From Fremontodendron californicum (Eukaryota; Streptophyta; Magnoliopsida; Malvales; Malvaceae), in NCBI GenBank assembly GCA_030761205.1, contig JAULJL010000048.1, positions 5,261,501-5,325,500 of the forward strand: a DNA stretch of 64,000 bases, written 5' to 3'. How positions within the stretch are numbered: the first letter of the stretch is position 1; every line of letters starts with the position of its first letter. A program made the position numbers and the translations under genes. Below, piece by piece: positions 41,096 to 53,150 of the stretch. The notes under the pieces are model-generated. The model ran no database searches and was not told the DNA's origin. It saw only the letters and a program-made list of their open reading frames with translations.

Positions 41096-42195
41096 CATTA
41101 TCTAACATTTTGTTTGTTGTGTCTCAGTTATAATAAGTGGTTAGCAACCTCTGCAGGTAATATCTCCTAAATTCTACCTTTAAATTTGACATTGGGGACA
41201 ATGTCATATTTTAGTAGGGGGTAAGGGACATATTTTGCTAATTTGTAAAAAAAAAATTAAAAAAAAAAAATTGTTGTGTTTTAAGCCATTTAGAAGTATT
41301 CATTCTGAACAAGGTCTGAGTAAGGGAGACTTGAGACATTCCTTGTCAGTTTGATTTAATCTTTTCAAAAAACAAAAAAAAAACACTATCTGGTCCGTTT
41401 ATTATCTGCATGTGTTTTACTACTTTCGTGTATGTATTTTTTTTTTCTTTTTTGAGTATTAGTATAATCTTGGCAAGCATGTGGATAAAGCAATAGAGTC
41501 ACAAAGGCTTTGATTAAGTTATCTAGGTTATTTTCAATTTGGTTTTCTGAAAATTGAATATTTTTGATGATCAAATGTCTTTGAGATTGTTTTTGGCAGA
41601 TCGGTTCGATTTTTGTTGGAATGTGAATTCATGGTGAGCCTTTGGAAAGCCACGGAAAACTGGGAAGACATAGTAAGTTTACTTTTTCTCTTCATTCCAC
41701 ATGCAGATTTAGGTCATCACATAGATGCTTGCATCTATACATGATCTGATCTTAGAACAAAGTCACTATCCAGAAAGCCCCTTATCTTTGCCCCCTTACA
41801 TTAGGAGCCCATAGGTTGTAAACCTTCGGGTTGGATCCCTAGATATGAACTCCAGAAATTATGCCAAAGTGAACGGATACGATTCCGACCCCCATTCCCT
41901 CTTTATACTTTTATGATAATATTTGTGATCATTGGGTTTGGGATTGTGTGTTTCCTTCTTGTTTATTTTGTTATCTTTTGAAATCTGAAAAAAAAAATGG
42001 GAATAATGCAAAAGAGGGTAGTTAGAATGAGTGACTGTTTTTAGAGTCGTGAACTTCGAACTTATTGATGCCAAAACAATGTTGTGATGAGTTGAGAAAA
42101 AGATGCTGAAAAAAAGAGCTGATGAAAATCTGTCTTGTTTGATCAATTGAATGAAAAGAAAGAAAAAGAAAGTATGGAATCCAATGTGATTTCTG

Positions 42196-42228
<33 letters not shown>

Positions 42229-42917
42229 AAGAATGATGATTATGAATAGATGTGATTGTGCATAAAAGATGTCCCAATGAGGGCACAAATCAAAAGAAAA
42301 TCACTTGTGCTTAAAATAAAATCAGAATTCAAGATTCGAGGTTCTTCATTATAGAGAGGTTTTTACTTTTCTATTTTCTTTGGATCGAGTCTTTTCTTGC
42401 TTTTTGTTTTCTTTTCAAAATATTAATGTTGAACATAGGACTAAGGATGAGTGAGAATGGAAATATTTTGAGAGGATTGATCACATTATTATTATATTTC
42501 TTGAGCCTAACTTGTGATAAACCTCAGATTATGTTTGAACATTCCACCCCTCACTTGTCCATAAGCCTCAGATTCATCTCTGTACCGATCAGATTTGTCA
42601 AGTTCACTTGTGAACTGCGGTGACAAGGATCTTAGCATGTGTACTTATGAAGCTATAGTTTGCCTAGTCCTCCATGGCTAGCTAAAGTCTCGCCAAGAAG
42701 GAAGTTCCTCAATCGTACGGTAATGCCTTCAATTTTAATCTCATTGACCCTTTACTCGAACTTAATATGCCAATGATACTTAATTAGATGCCTTGCCAAT
42801 TCTTACGCTTGATCTTGCTTGTTTGTTTGAGATCCCTTTAACTTGTTTTCCTGTTTATTTTTTTTTTCTAGGATTGAGTCGTTGTTAGGGACTAGCAACA
42901 ATCTAAGTGTGGGGGTG
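41096..42917 (+). other. 3' untranslated region of fragment G
   Basis: About 1.8 kb noncoding. Perfect 8-bp hairpin TGACATTG-GGGA-CAATGTCA at 41187-41206, followed by a GTAGGGGGTAAGGG purine run. An A run of about 30 bases lies near 42197-42227. The polypurine tract CTAAGTGTGGGGGTG ends at 42917. No conserved coding frame is seen. Confidence 0.75.
41187..41206 (+). repeat. Conserved hairpin in the 3' region (G)
   Basis: TGACATTG and CAATGTCA pair perfectly around a GGGA loop. The same hairpin occurs at 51430-51449 (H) and 24925-24944 (D, minus). A variant with a compensating base-pair change is at 33549-33570 (E). Confidence 0.75.
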
Positions 42918-44430
42918 TGATAACTCGTATAATTATATAGTTTTTAGTTATGTTTTATTATTGTTTTGTGTCAAATACGAGTTATTATTGCTTAGTCTAA
43001 TTGTGTTTATGATCTTTTATATTTTTATGTAATTTGGTGTTTTTCACGAGTTTCTTTGAGTGATTTCAGATTACTAGGTTAAATCAAGAATTAAGGGCAA
43101 ATCCAGTTCAGTTCCAGTTCCGACACCTTTTGCCATATCAGCTATATCTGGAGTTTCACTGAAGCATTAAGGCTAAAATTTTTACACTACAAAGTTAATA
43201 GGCATATCTATCTTTTTCATGCTTTACACTTCTTGAAACGGAGTCGTTTTTCCTAGCAAAATGTGGTATCAAGTTGGCTGATGTGCAATGCCGTCTGTTC
43301 TGACCGGTTTTGGTATTTTGATCATATCTTCTGATCCACATGAGAAAATGAGCTGATTCCAACGGTTATGGATCACAAACTGATAGGGGAATATTTTTCT
43401 AGAGGACCATTTGATCAGATCAAGCCTCCAACATTGACAAAATCAACCATCAAGCTGGCTGATCATAATTGTCATACAATATGACGAAAATTGTTAGAAA
43501 AATGCACCCACCTATTATACCTACCTTTTAAATTTATAAAGCTTGTCTCTTGTCATTTAGCTCTCCAAAATGTGTATAAATAGAGGGCCTTGGATGATTG
43601 TAAGGGACATTGTAGATTGGTAGGATATTAGCCATTGTAATAAAATTCTCTAAGTTTTCTTCTTCTTTCCTTTCTCTAGTTTTCTTTTTTTTTTATTTAC
43701 TTATGCTTCTTACATTTCTTTTCATTTTATTCATATCTAGTATGTATTGCTAATCATATTGTTGAGGTGATGAGGTGAAGCTTTTGGTAAATGCTAAGGT
43801 TAGTCTCTTAAACATGAGCTAAAATGAATCATCATTTATAAACACTAGTATAGATAATATTTTCTTTTGGTTTAAAATCATACTTGCAAAGTAGGGATCT
43901 TGATTCATTATTGACAATGAAAATGGCACAGTAAATGCTTGGTTTCATAACCTTGATTTGTTGTAGACATATACCTTGGCATAGGAATGCTTGTACTCTT
44001 TTTATGAGTTTTGAGGACACCAAATGAACATAATATCATATGCTATGGACGTTGGACAAATTGGACTGAATTGCTAAACCTTCCGATTGGAACCTCCCTT
44101 ATGTGTGAATTTCAATTGTGTAATAAAACAAGATTAATCTTAGCATAACACCAAGAGTGGATTCTCTAACCTCAACATCTTTTCTTATTGTTTTTTTTTA
44201 TATCTTGTTTAATTTCTTTTATGTTATTTTGTTTATTTTGTTCTCTAATATCTTGTTTATCTTGTTTTGTTGTTGATTCCCTAATATCTTGTTTACTTTC
44301 TTTTTCTTATATATTTATAAACTTATACTTACTAATACGCTTCCCTGTGGTTCGACCTCGGACACCCGAGAATTTATTACTTGAACATAACCTGCACTTG
44401 GGTTTACAACTCTTAATTGAGTCTCCATCA
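42918..44430 (+). repeat. LTR G/H (3' LTR of G, 5' LTR of H)
   Basis: 1513 bp, TGATAACTCG to CATCA. Preceded by a polypurine tract and followed by a primer-binding site. TATAAATA at 43575-43582. Inverted repeat arms at 42920-42930 and 42975-42985. Confidence 0.93.
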
Positions 44431-44436
44431 AGTTTT

Positions 44437-44454
44437 TGGCGCCGTTGCCGGGGA
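44437..44454 (+). promoter_or_regulatory. Primer-binding site, element H
   Basis: TGGCGCCGTTGCCGGGGA, six bases after the LTR. The leader up to gag (to 44592) has one copy of the GGCTGGTTATACCGCC unit. Confidence 0.9.
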
Positions 44455-44592
44455 AGCAATACTAAGTATATAAGTTTATAAGTATATTTATATTTATTGG
44501 CTGGTTATACCGCCTAATTTTCTATATATTTATATTTATATTGTAAAGTTTATATTTATATAAATATATTATCTGTATATTAACTTTGTTTT

Positions 44593-46800
44593 ATGCTTGT
44601 TTGGCGACGTGATTTTAGATCTCGTCGTTTAGTTAGATTTTATTGTGAAACTTTTTCAGGTAATCTTTCTAATACAACTCCTACCATGGCCGACAATGAA
44701 AGTGTTCATACTAAAGATGAGAACAGACAAGTACGCACCATGCGTGACTACTTGCAACCAACTCGAAGCTCATCACCCTCTTGTTTTATTTTTCCTCTCA
44801 ATGCAAACAACTTTCGTTTTAAACCAGGTATGATAGCTTTGCTTCCAAATTTCCATGGGTTAGAATCGGAAAGTGCTTACTCGTTTCTAAAAGACTTCGA
44901 AGATGTATGTGTCACCTTTAATGACCAACAATGTACAAATGAAATTGTCAAGCTAAAATTATTTCCTTTTTCTTTAAAAGATAAAGCAAAAATTTGGCTT
45001 CATAATTTAAAACCAAGGTCAATTGGCACATGGCAAGAATTACAAACTGAGTTTCTAAAGAAATTTTTCCCAGCACATAAAACTACTGCTTTGAAAAGAC
45101 AAATTCAAAATTTCAATCAAAATCAAAATGAAGCATTTTTTCAGTGCTGGGAGCGTTTTAAAGATTTGTTAAGTTCTTGTCCACATCACGGTTTTGAAAA
45201 ATGGCGTCTTATTAGTTTCTTTTATGAAAGTTTAACTCCCGAAACTAAACAATTTGTTGAAACAATGTGTAACGGTGAGTTTCTCGAAAAAGAACCTGAA
45301 GAAGCCTTTGACTACCTAGACCATTTGGCAGATAACTCTCAAGCCTGGCACACAGATAATTCCTCTGAAAGTTCCAATAGATCTAATCTTGTTTCTAACA
45401 GAGGTAAATATCATTTTAGTCAAGAAGATGAGATAAAAGCTAAAGTAGCTAATTTGGCTAGAAAGATTGAAGCCATGGAACTTAGAGAAGTAAAAGAAGT
45501 CAAAACGGTTAAAAATGAAGAAAGTTGTGGAATTTGTGAAATCATGGGACACCCCACTTCTTAATGTCCAAACATTCCCATTCTTAAAGAAGCGTTGCAT
45601 GATCAAGTAAATTCCATAAACACATTTAAAAAGCCTTTTCCTTCTCCTTACTCTGAAACGTATAACCCTGAATGAAGAAATCATCCCAACTTCAGTTGGC
45701 GGAATAATAATCATGTTAAGGTACCACAATCTCAAAAGCCGGGCAACACTTTTTCCTATCAACCTTCACGTGTACAAACCTTGGAAGAGACATTGCAAGC
45801 ATTCATGCAAACACAAGCAAATGTGAATAACCAAACTTCACAGGACATCAATGAGATCAAAAACACCTTGTCCACATTGTCAGCTTCATTACGCACTCAA
45901 GAAAAAGGTAAGTTTCCTGCTCAACCTCAGCCTAACCCTTCTACTCAATATCTTGTTTCTTGCTCCAATGAAACTCAACAGGAAAATGCCAGTTCTATCA
46001 CAACTCTTCAAAGTAGAAGGCAATTGACAAAAACATTCCATCAAAAGACCAATATCCTCCTTCCCCTCCGAAAAGTAATGGTAAGGATGATGGTAAGTCT
46101 GAACTTCTTGAAAATTTGGACAAAGAAAAAGGTATGCATCCTGCTCCTTTTCCTCAAAGGTTGCAAACAATAAAGAATTTGAATCAAAATGCAAAAATTT
46201 ATGAACTTTTCAAACAAGTTAAGATTAACATTCCTTTATTGGATGCAATCAAACAAGTTCCATCTTATGCTAAATTTTTGAAGGACATGTGCACAGTTAA
46301 AAGGAAACATAATGTACAAAAGAAAGCATTTCTGACGGAAAGTGTGAGCTCAATCATTCAGCACCTTACTCCACCAAAATTCAAAGATCCTGGATGTCCA
46401 ACAATCTCATGCATCATTGGAAACACTAGAATAAAACGTGCATTGCTTGATCTTGGTGCTAGTGTTAATCTTTTGCCTTTTTCTGTTTATCAACAGTTAG
46501 GTTTAGGTGAACTCAAGGAAACACCTGTTACACTTCAACTAGCTGATCGTTCTGTAAAAATTCCTCGAGGGATAGTTGAAGATGTTTTGGTTCAAATTGA
46601 TAATTTTTACTTCCCTGTTGATTTTATTGTTTTGGACACACATCCTGTTTCAAATCCAAATGTTCAAATTCCTGTTATATTAGGCCGTCCATTTCTTGCA
46701 ACTTCTAATGCTCTGATAAATTGCAGGAATGGTATTTTGAACATTTCTTTTGGAAATATGACTTTAGAATTAAATGTGTTCAACATTTGCAAGCAGCCTG
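44593..46800 (+). pseudogene. gag-protease of element H, multiply broken
   Basis: The gag frame is open for 323 codons, then a TAA (45562-45564) replaces a Glu codon inside the zinc knuckle. A TGA at 45673-45675 replaces Trp. A one-base loss near 46019 shifts the frame. Protease (DLGAS near 46451, LGRPFLATSNAL) is then open again. After NICKQPGD, about 300 bases are deleted relative to B and E over a two-base overlap at 46805, changing frame into the RT region. Not functional as a polyprotein. Confidence 0.88.
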
Positions 46801-48233
46801 GTGATAATTTCTTCACATCTTGATGAACTACAAGAAGGTAAGTTGTTACAACTTTTGAAAATGCACAAAAATGCATTAGGATGGACCTTAGTTGACATAA
46901 AGGGAATAAGTCCATTAATCTGCACACATAATATTTATTTAGAGGAAAATTGTAAACCCTCTAGACAAATGCAACGAAGGCTTAATCCTAATGTGAAAGA
47001 AGTAGTGAGAAATGAAGTCATTAAACTTCTAGATAATGGAATCATTTATCCTATCTCTGATAGCAAATGGGAAAGTCCTACTCAAGTCGTACCTAAGAAA
47101 TCTGGAGTTACTGTAGTTAAAAATGAAAACAATGAATTAATTCCAACTAGGACTGTTACTGGTTGGCGCATGTGCATTGACTACAGGAAACTTAACTCAG
47201 TGACGAGGAAAGATCATTTCCCTTTGCCTTTCATGGATCAAATCTTAGAAAGAGTTGCAGGGCATGAGTTTTATTGTTTTCTAGATGGATATTCTGGGTA
47301 TAATCAAATTGCCATTGCACTTGAGGACCAAGAGAAAACCACTTTTACATGTCCTTTTGGTACTTTTGCATATCGTAGAATGCCATTTGGATTATGTAAC
47401 GCCCCTGCCACATTTCAAAGATGCATGCTTAGTATTTTTAGTGACATGATTGAACGTAATCTTGAGATTTTCATGGATGATTTTTCTTTTTCTGGTGATT
47501 CATTTGATGATTGCTTAGCCAATTTGAAAATGTATTGATTAGGTGTGAAGAAAAAAATCTTGTTCTTAATTGGGAAAAATGTCATTTCATGGTCACTAAA
47601 GGTATTGTACTAGGTCACATTGTTTCTGCAAAAGGGATTGAGGTAGACAAGTCAAAAATTGAATTGATTGCTAATCTACCCACACCAAAGACAGTAAAGG
47701 ACATTAGGTCATTCTTGGGACATGCAGGTTTTTATAGAAGATTCATAAAAGATTTTAGCACGATATCTAAACCTCTATGTAATCTTTTAACGAAAGACAC
47801 TGCATTTGAATGGACTAAAGATTGTGAAGATGCTTTTGAAAAACTCAAAAATATGCTCATTACTGCTCCTATTATGAGATCTCCTGATTGGTCTTTACCA
47901 TTTGAAATAATGTGTGATGCTAGTGACTATGCTGTTGGTGCTGTGTTAGGACAAAAGAAAGATAATAAACCACATGTAATTTACTATGCAAGTAAAACTT
48001 TAAATAGAGCCCAAATGAATTATTCCACTACAGAAAAGGAATTACTTGCAGTTGTTTTTGCATTGGATAAATTCAGATCTTACCTTGTTGGATCATCAAT
48101 TGTTGTCTTTAGTGATCATGCAGCTTTAAAATATCTTCTCTTTAAGAAGGATGCAAAACCTAGGTTGCTGAGGTGGATCCTTTTGCTGCAAGAATTTGAC
48201 ATCACCATTCGAGATAAAAAATGAGTAGAAAAT
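46801..48233 (+). pseudogene. Reverse transcriptase and RNase H of element H
   Basis: RT is open from the segment before LLQLLKMHKNALGW through MCIDYRKLN, LDGYSGYNQ, MPFGLCNAPATFQRCM and FMDD. It then loses one G near 47524, as in fragment B. RNase H follows in the next frame and ends at a TGA after RDKK, again as in B. The proposed intron spans 46838-48375 with donor AAG|GTAAGT and acceptor CTACAG|G. This copy has the least damaged N-terminal RT in the window. Confidence 0.88.
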
Positions 48234-49637
48234 GTGGTGGCTGATCATTTATCAAGACTTGTTTGTGATGAATCTTTTGGAACCTCACCAATAAATGATA
48301 CTTTTCCTGATGAACAACTTCTAATTGTCTCCACGACACCTTGGTTTGCTGACATTGCTAATTTTCTTGCTACAGGAAAAATTCCTTCTCAATGGAGCCC
48401 CCAAGATAAAAGGAAGTTTCTGAATGAGGTAAAGAAGTTCTACTGGGATGACCCTTACTTGTTCAAATATTGTCCTGATCAGATTTTTCGAAGATGCATT
48501 CCCGACAATGAGGTAAGTAGTGTAATTAAGTTTTGTCATTCCGAGGCATGTGGTGGTCATTTTTCATCAAAGAAAACTGCTGCAAAAATTTTACAGTGTG
48601 GATTTTACTGGCCAACTTTATTCAAAGATGCATATAATTTTTGCAAGTCATGTGAAAGTTGTCAAAAATTAGGTTCCATTTCGAAAAGAAACATTATGCC
48701 TTTGAACCCAATTCTTGTAATTGAAATTTTTGACTGTTGGGGTATTGATTTCATGGGACCATTTCCACCATCTTTTGGTTTCTTATACATTTTAGTTGCA
48801 ATAGATTATGTTTCAAAGTGGATAGAGGCAATTCCATGTCGAAATAATGATCACAAAACAGTGATTAAAGTTTTAAAAGAAAATATTTTGAGTCGATTTG
48901 GAATTCCTCGATCTATCATAAGTGATGGGGGAACACATTTTTGCAACAAGGTTTTTGAAACATTAATGAAGAAATATGCCATTACACACAAAGTTGCAAC
49001 CCCTTATCACTCGCAGACAAATGGACAGGTAGAATTAGCAAATAGGGAGATTAAACAAATTTTGGAAAATACGGTTAATCCAAATCGCAAAGATTGGTCT
49101 CTTATACTTAACGATGCATTATGGGCCTATCGAACAGCTTTTAAAACAGCATTGGGCATGTCTCCTTATAGGCTAGTTTATGGAAAACCTTGTCATTTAC
49201 CTGTGGAACTTGAGCATAAAGCATATTGGGCCATTAAAATGTTCAACTCAAACCTTGATGACGCTTCTAATTTACGGAAATTACAAATAAATGAACTTGA
49301 GGAACTCAGAAATGATGCATATGAGAATTCTAAAATTCATAAAGAAAGAACTAAAGCCTTTCATGACAAGTTAATTTCAAGAAAAACATTTGATGTTGGG
49401 CAAAAAGTTCTACTTTATAATTCTAGACTTCACATATTTCCGGGTAAGTTGAGATCAAGATGGACTGGCCCATTTGTGGTTAAGCATGTGTATCATTATG
49501 GAGCAGTTGACATTGAGAATCCTCAAAATGGTAACGTATTCAAGGTAAACGGACAAAGACTCAAACTCTTTTTGGAAAATCATGTTACTCAAGAAGAGGT
49601 TGTTTTTCTTTCTGATCCTTGTTTTGAAAATAACTAG
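48234..49637 (+). pseudogene. Integrase of element H
   Basis: A 467-residue open frame from the RNase H/integrase linker to the normal end FENN. It contains the HHCC zinc finger, all three catalytic residues and the GPF region. It has no own start in the native polyprotein and is cut off by the TGA upstream, so I class it as part of a broken pol even though the domain itself is whole. Ser replaces Pro in YHSQTNG, as in fragment F. Confidence 0.85.
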
Positions 49638-49783
49638 ATGTAATTATATAATTTTTTTTAACCCCGGTTAAATGGCGGATAACGGTACTCCGTGATTATT
49701 TAAGTCGGTTCCATCAGCTACCCACAAAACTGATATTGTATATAAATTTCTCTTTCAATTTCTCTTTCATTTTTTTTTTCAGG

Positions 49784-50320
49784 ATGGATGATATTCTCAC
49801 AAGATTGTAGAAACGATTTCCTCCTTTTCCTCGAAATATTTTACTGAAGCTTTACCAAGTTCGATTTGAAAGATTAAGAATGCTTATGCACAAAGGGATT
49901 CCTGAAGACATACGTTGGAAAATTGAAGCCAAGGTACGTGAAGATGAATATCTTCCTGTTTTGCATTTACCAGGTACAGGTAGAAGCACTTTTGCAAAGA
50001 AGCGACGAGCAAAGCGCATGAGTTCAAATTGCCACAAATGTGCACGATGGACGTGTAACGGTAAATGTCGTTCTATTGGGATTCCGTCCTCTAATCTAGA
50101 TGATAAAATTGAATTCATTAAGGATGGACTGAGTAAGGAGAATTTGGGTAATATCCAACTTTCTCTTGAGACGCATCCTAGTGGAGACGTACAAAGAGAA
50201 ATTCTTGATTTATGGCCTCAATTCCAAAGGGAATGGCAACATCTTGGGAATCTGATGTTAAAAGACCCTGTTTGCCAGCTTGTAAGAAAACTGGATGTGA
50301 AGCATATCCTCGACTCATAG
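49784..50320 (+). pseudogene. ORF2, early stop (H copy)
   Basis: Codon 9 (Gln in other copies) is TAG. Otherwise the 178-codon frame is preserved, including the four cysteines and the basic stretch. The internal ATG at 49880 would give 146 residues containing the Cys cluster. TATA-like and CAG signals lie upstream at 49638-49783. Confidence 0.85.
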
Positions 50321-50689
50321 AAGGCGTTTAAGCCGTTTCTGGACGTAAAACCAGAGGAAGATGTGAGCCACAATCACAACTACAATAAATGACTTCTCAG
50401 CTTTTGGTTTGATTTGCAATAACTTCATTTCGGTTTAATTTACGTGTTGTTCGATTTGTGTAATTATTCTCGTTTTTTTTTTTTTTTTGCATTGGTCTTT
50501 TACGGTTGATTTTTCTTCTCTTTTTGATTTTCTTCCTGAAATCACGCAAAAATCTTTTGTTAGGTTAACATTTTCTTCTGAAAGGTCAAACACACTTTTG
50601 ACGACATTATTACTCTTGTCTGATTCACTACTCAGTCCTCTATATATTACACCATGTACTCATTCTCTTTCAGGCACTCGAAAAAAAAA
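50321..50689 (+). promoter_or_regulatory. ORF2-LOG spacer with LOG upstream signals (H)
   Basis: Same layout as in G: T run, CTATATATTA, CTTTCAG. The A run before the ATG is two bases longer than in G, so a different upstream frame (MYSFSFRHSKKK) joins LOG. Confidence 0.5.
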
Positions 50690-51337
50690 ATGGAAAGTAC
50701 TTCGTCCCAGCGCATTGAAAAAATTTGTGTCTTTGGAGGTGCTTATCCAGGGAAAAATAAAATATTAGCTGATGAAGCCATAAGAGTTGGAGTAATACTT
50801 GCCCAACAAAAGATCCAGTTGATTTATGGAGGCGGTAGTACGGGTTTAATGGGAGCAGTCGCTACAGCAGCACACGCCGGAGGAAGTCCAGTTCTAGGAA
50901 TCGTGCCAAAACTGTTCACAGGTTTTTGTGGACCTACCGTGTGTAAGGAAATACAAGTCTGGAGTATCCCTGAACGGATGACAATCATGTACCATTCTGC
51001 CGATGCATTCATTGCTTTACCAGGAGGTCTGGGTACATTGGAAGAAATAGCTTGCGTGGCTTCTTGGTCATCTTTGGTCACAAATAAGAAACCCATTGGT
51101 TTGCTTAATATTAATGGTTATTTTAGTAATTTGCTTTCATATTTAGATAATGCTTTGGAAAATGGATTCATGTTTTCAGAGGCAATGAGAACCATAATTT
51201 CTGCTACAACCATTGAAGATTTCCTCAAAAAGCTCCAAGCTTATGAGTATTTACCTGCTACGGTTGTTTCGCAAACGCTCGGAAAAAGAAAAAGAGATAT
51301 AGACAAGCAAGGAGTGGATTGCACTTTGTCTTTGTGA
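50690..51337 (+). CDS. LOG-like cytokinin-activating enzyme homolog (H copy)
   Basis: Intact 215-residue frame. Motifs: YGGGSTGLMG 46-55, Arg96, PGGLGTLEE 111-119 and the GKRKR tail. Changes from the G copy include Cys for Gly at 85 (TVCKE), Leu for Val at about 156, Met for Arg at about 166 and Phe for Leu at about 179. None hits the signature motifs. It follows an ORF2 with an early stop. The role would be release of free-base cytokinin from its riboside monophosphate, if expressed and active. Confidence 0.82.
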   Translation: MESTSSQRIEKICVFGGAYPGKNKILADEAIRVGVILAQQKIQLIYGGGSTGLMGAVATAAHAGGSPVLGIVPKLFTGFCGPTVCKEIQVWSIPERMTIMYHSADAFIALPGGLGTLEEIACVASWSSLVTNKKPIGLLNINGYFSNLLSYLDNALENGFMFSEAMRTIISATTIEDFLKKLQAYEYLPATVVSQTLGKRKRDIDKQGVDCTLSL

Positions 51338-52431
51338 CATTATCTACCATTTTGTTTGTTGTGTCTCAGTTATAATAAGTGGTTAGCAACCTCTGCAGGT
51401 AATATCTACTAAATTCTACCTTTAAAATTTGACATTGGGGACAATGTCATATTTTAGTAGGGGGCAAGGGACATATTTTGCTAATTTGTAAAAATAAAAA
51501 AATAAAAAAAATTGTTGTGTTTTAAGCCATTTAGAAGTATTTATTCTGAACAAGGTCTGAGTAAGGGAGATTTGAGACATTGCTTGTCAGTTTGATTTAA
51601 TCTTTTCAACAAAAAAAAAACACTATCTGGTCCGTTTATTATCTGCATGTGTTTTACTACTTTCGTGTATGTATTTTTTTTTCTTTTTTGAGTATTAGTA
51701 TAATCTTGGCAAGCATGTGGATAAAGCAATAGAGTTTCAAAGGCTTTGATTAAGTTATCTAGGTTATTTTCAATTTGGTTTTCTGAAAATTGAATATTTT
51801 TGATGATCAAATGTCTTTGAGATTGTTTTTGGCAGATCGATTCGATTTTTGTTGGAATGTGAATTCATGGTGAGCCTTTGGAAAGCCACGGAAAACTGGG
51901 AAGACATAGTAAGTTTACTTTTTCTCTTCATTCCACATGCAGATTTAGGTCATCACATAGATGCTTGCATCTATACATGATCTGATCTTAGAACAAAGTC
52001 ACTATCCAGAAAGCCCCTTATCTTTGCCCCCTTACATTAGGAGCCCATAGGTTGTAAACCTTCGGGTTGGATCCCTAGATATGAACTCCAGAAATTATGC
52101 CAAAGTGAACGGATACGATTCCGACCCCCATTCCCTCTTTATACTTTTATGATAATATTTGTGATCATTGGGTTTGGGATTGTGTGTTTCCTTCTTGTTT
52201 ATTTTGTTATCTTTTGAAATCTAAAAAAAAAAATAGGAATAATGCAAAAGAGGGTAGTTAGAATGAGTGACTGTTTTTAGAGTCGTGAACTTCGAACTTA
52301 TTGATGCCAAAACAATGTTGTGATGAGTTGAGAAAAAGATGCTGAAAAAAAGAGCTGATGAAAATCTGTCTTGTTTGATCAATTGAATGAAAAGAAAGAA
52401 AAAGAAAGTATGGAATCCAATGTGATTTCTG

Positions 52432-52462
<31 letters not shown>

Positions 52463-53150
52463 AAGAATGATGATTATGAATAGATGTGATTGTGCATAAA
52501 AGATGTCCCAATGAGGGCACAAATCAAAAGAAAATCACTTGTGCTTAAAAAAAAATCAGAATTCAAGATTCGAGGTTCTTCATTATAGAGAGGTTTTTAC
52601 TTTTCTATTTTCTTTGGATCGAGTCTTTTCTTGCTTTTTGTTTTCTTTTCAAAATATTAATGTTGAACATAGGACTAAGGATGAGTGAGAATGGAAATAT
52701 TTTGAGAGGATTGATCACATTATTATTATATTTCTTGAGCCTAACTTGTGATAAACCTCAGATTATGTTTGAACATTCCACCCCTCACTTGTCCATAAGC
52801 CTCAGATTCATCTCTGTACCGATCAGATTTGTCAAGTTCACTTGTGAACTGCGGTGACAAGGATCTTAGCATGTGTACTTATGAAGCTATAGTTTGCCTA
52901 GTCCTCCATGGCTAGCTAAAGTCTCGCCAAGAAGGAAGTTCCTCAATCGTACGGTAATGCCTTCAATTTTAATCTCATTGACCCTTTACTCGAACTTAAT
53001 ATGCCAATGATACTTAATTAGATGCCTTGCCAATTCTTACGCTTGATCTTGCTTGTTTGTTTGAGATCCCTTTAACTTGTTTTCCTGTTTATTTTTTTTT
53101 CTAGGATTGAGTCGTTGCTAGGGACTAGCAACAATCTAAGTGTGGGGGTG
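51338..53150 (+). other. 3' untranslated region of element H
   Basis: Collinear with the G 3' region. Hairpin TGACATTG-GGGA-CAATGTCA at 51430-51449, A run of about 30 bases near 52431-52460, polypurine tract ending at 53150. No conserved coding frame. Confidence 0.75.

Larger units (their letters stand above)
38949..44430 (+). mobile_element. Fragment G: 3' half of an Athila-LOG element with its 3' LTR
   Basis: Integrase C-terminus, broken ORF2, intact LOG, 3' region, polypurine tract and LTR (42918-44430). The LTR doubles as the 5' LTR of element H. Confidence 0.88.

Noticed and set aside
47500..47560. Programmed frameshift in RT after FMDD
   Set aside because: The site lies in the middle of RT rather than at a gag-pol border and has no typical slippery sequence; a one-base deletion inherited by B and H is simpler.
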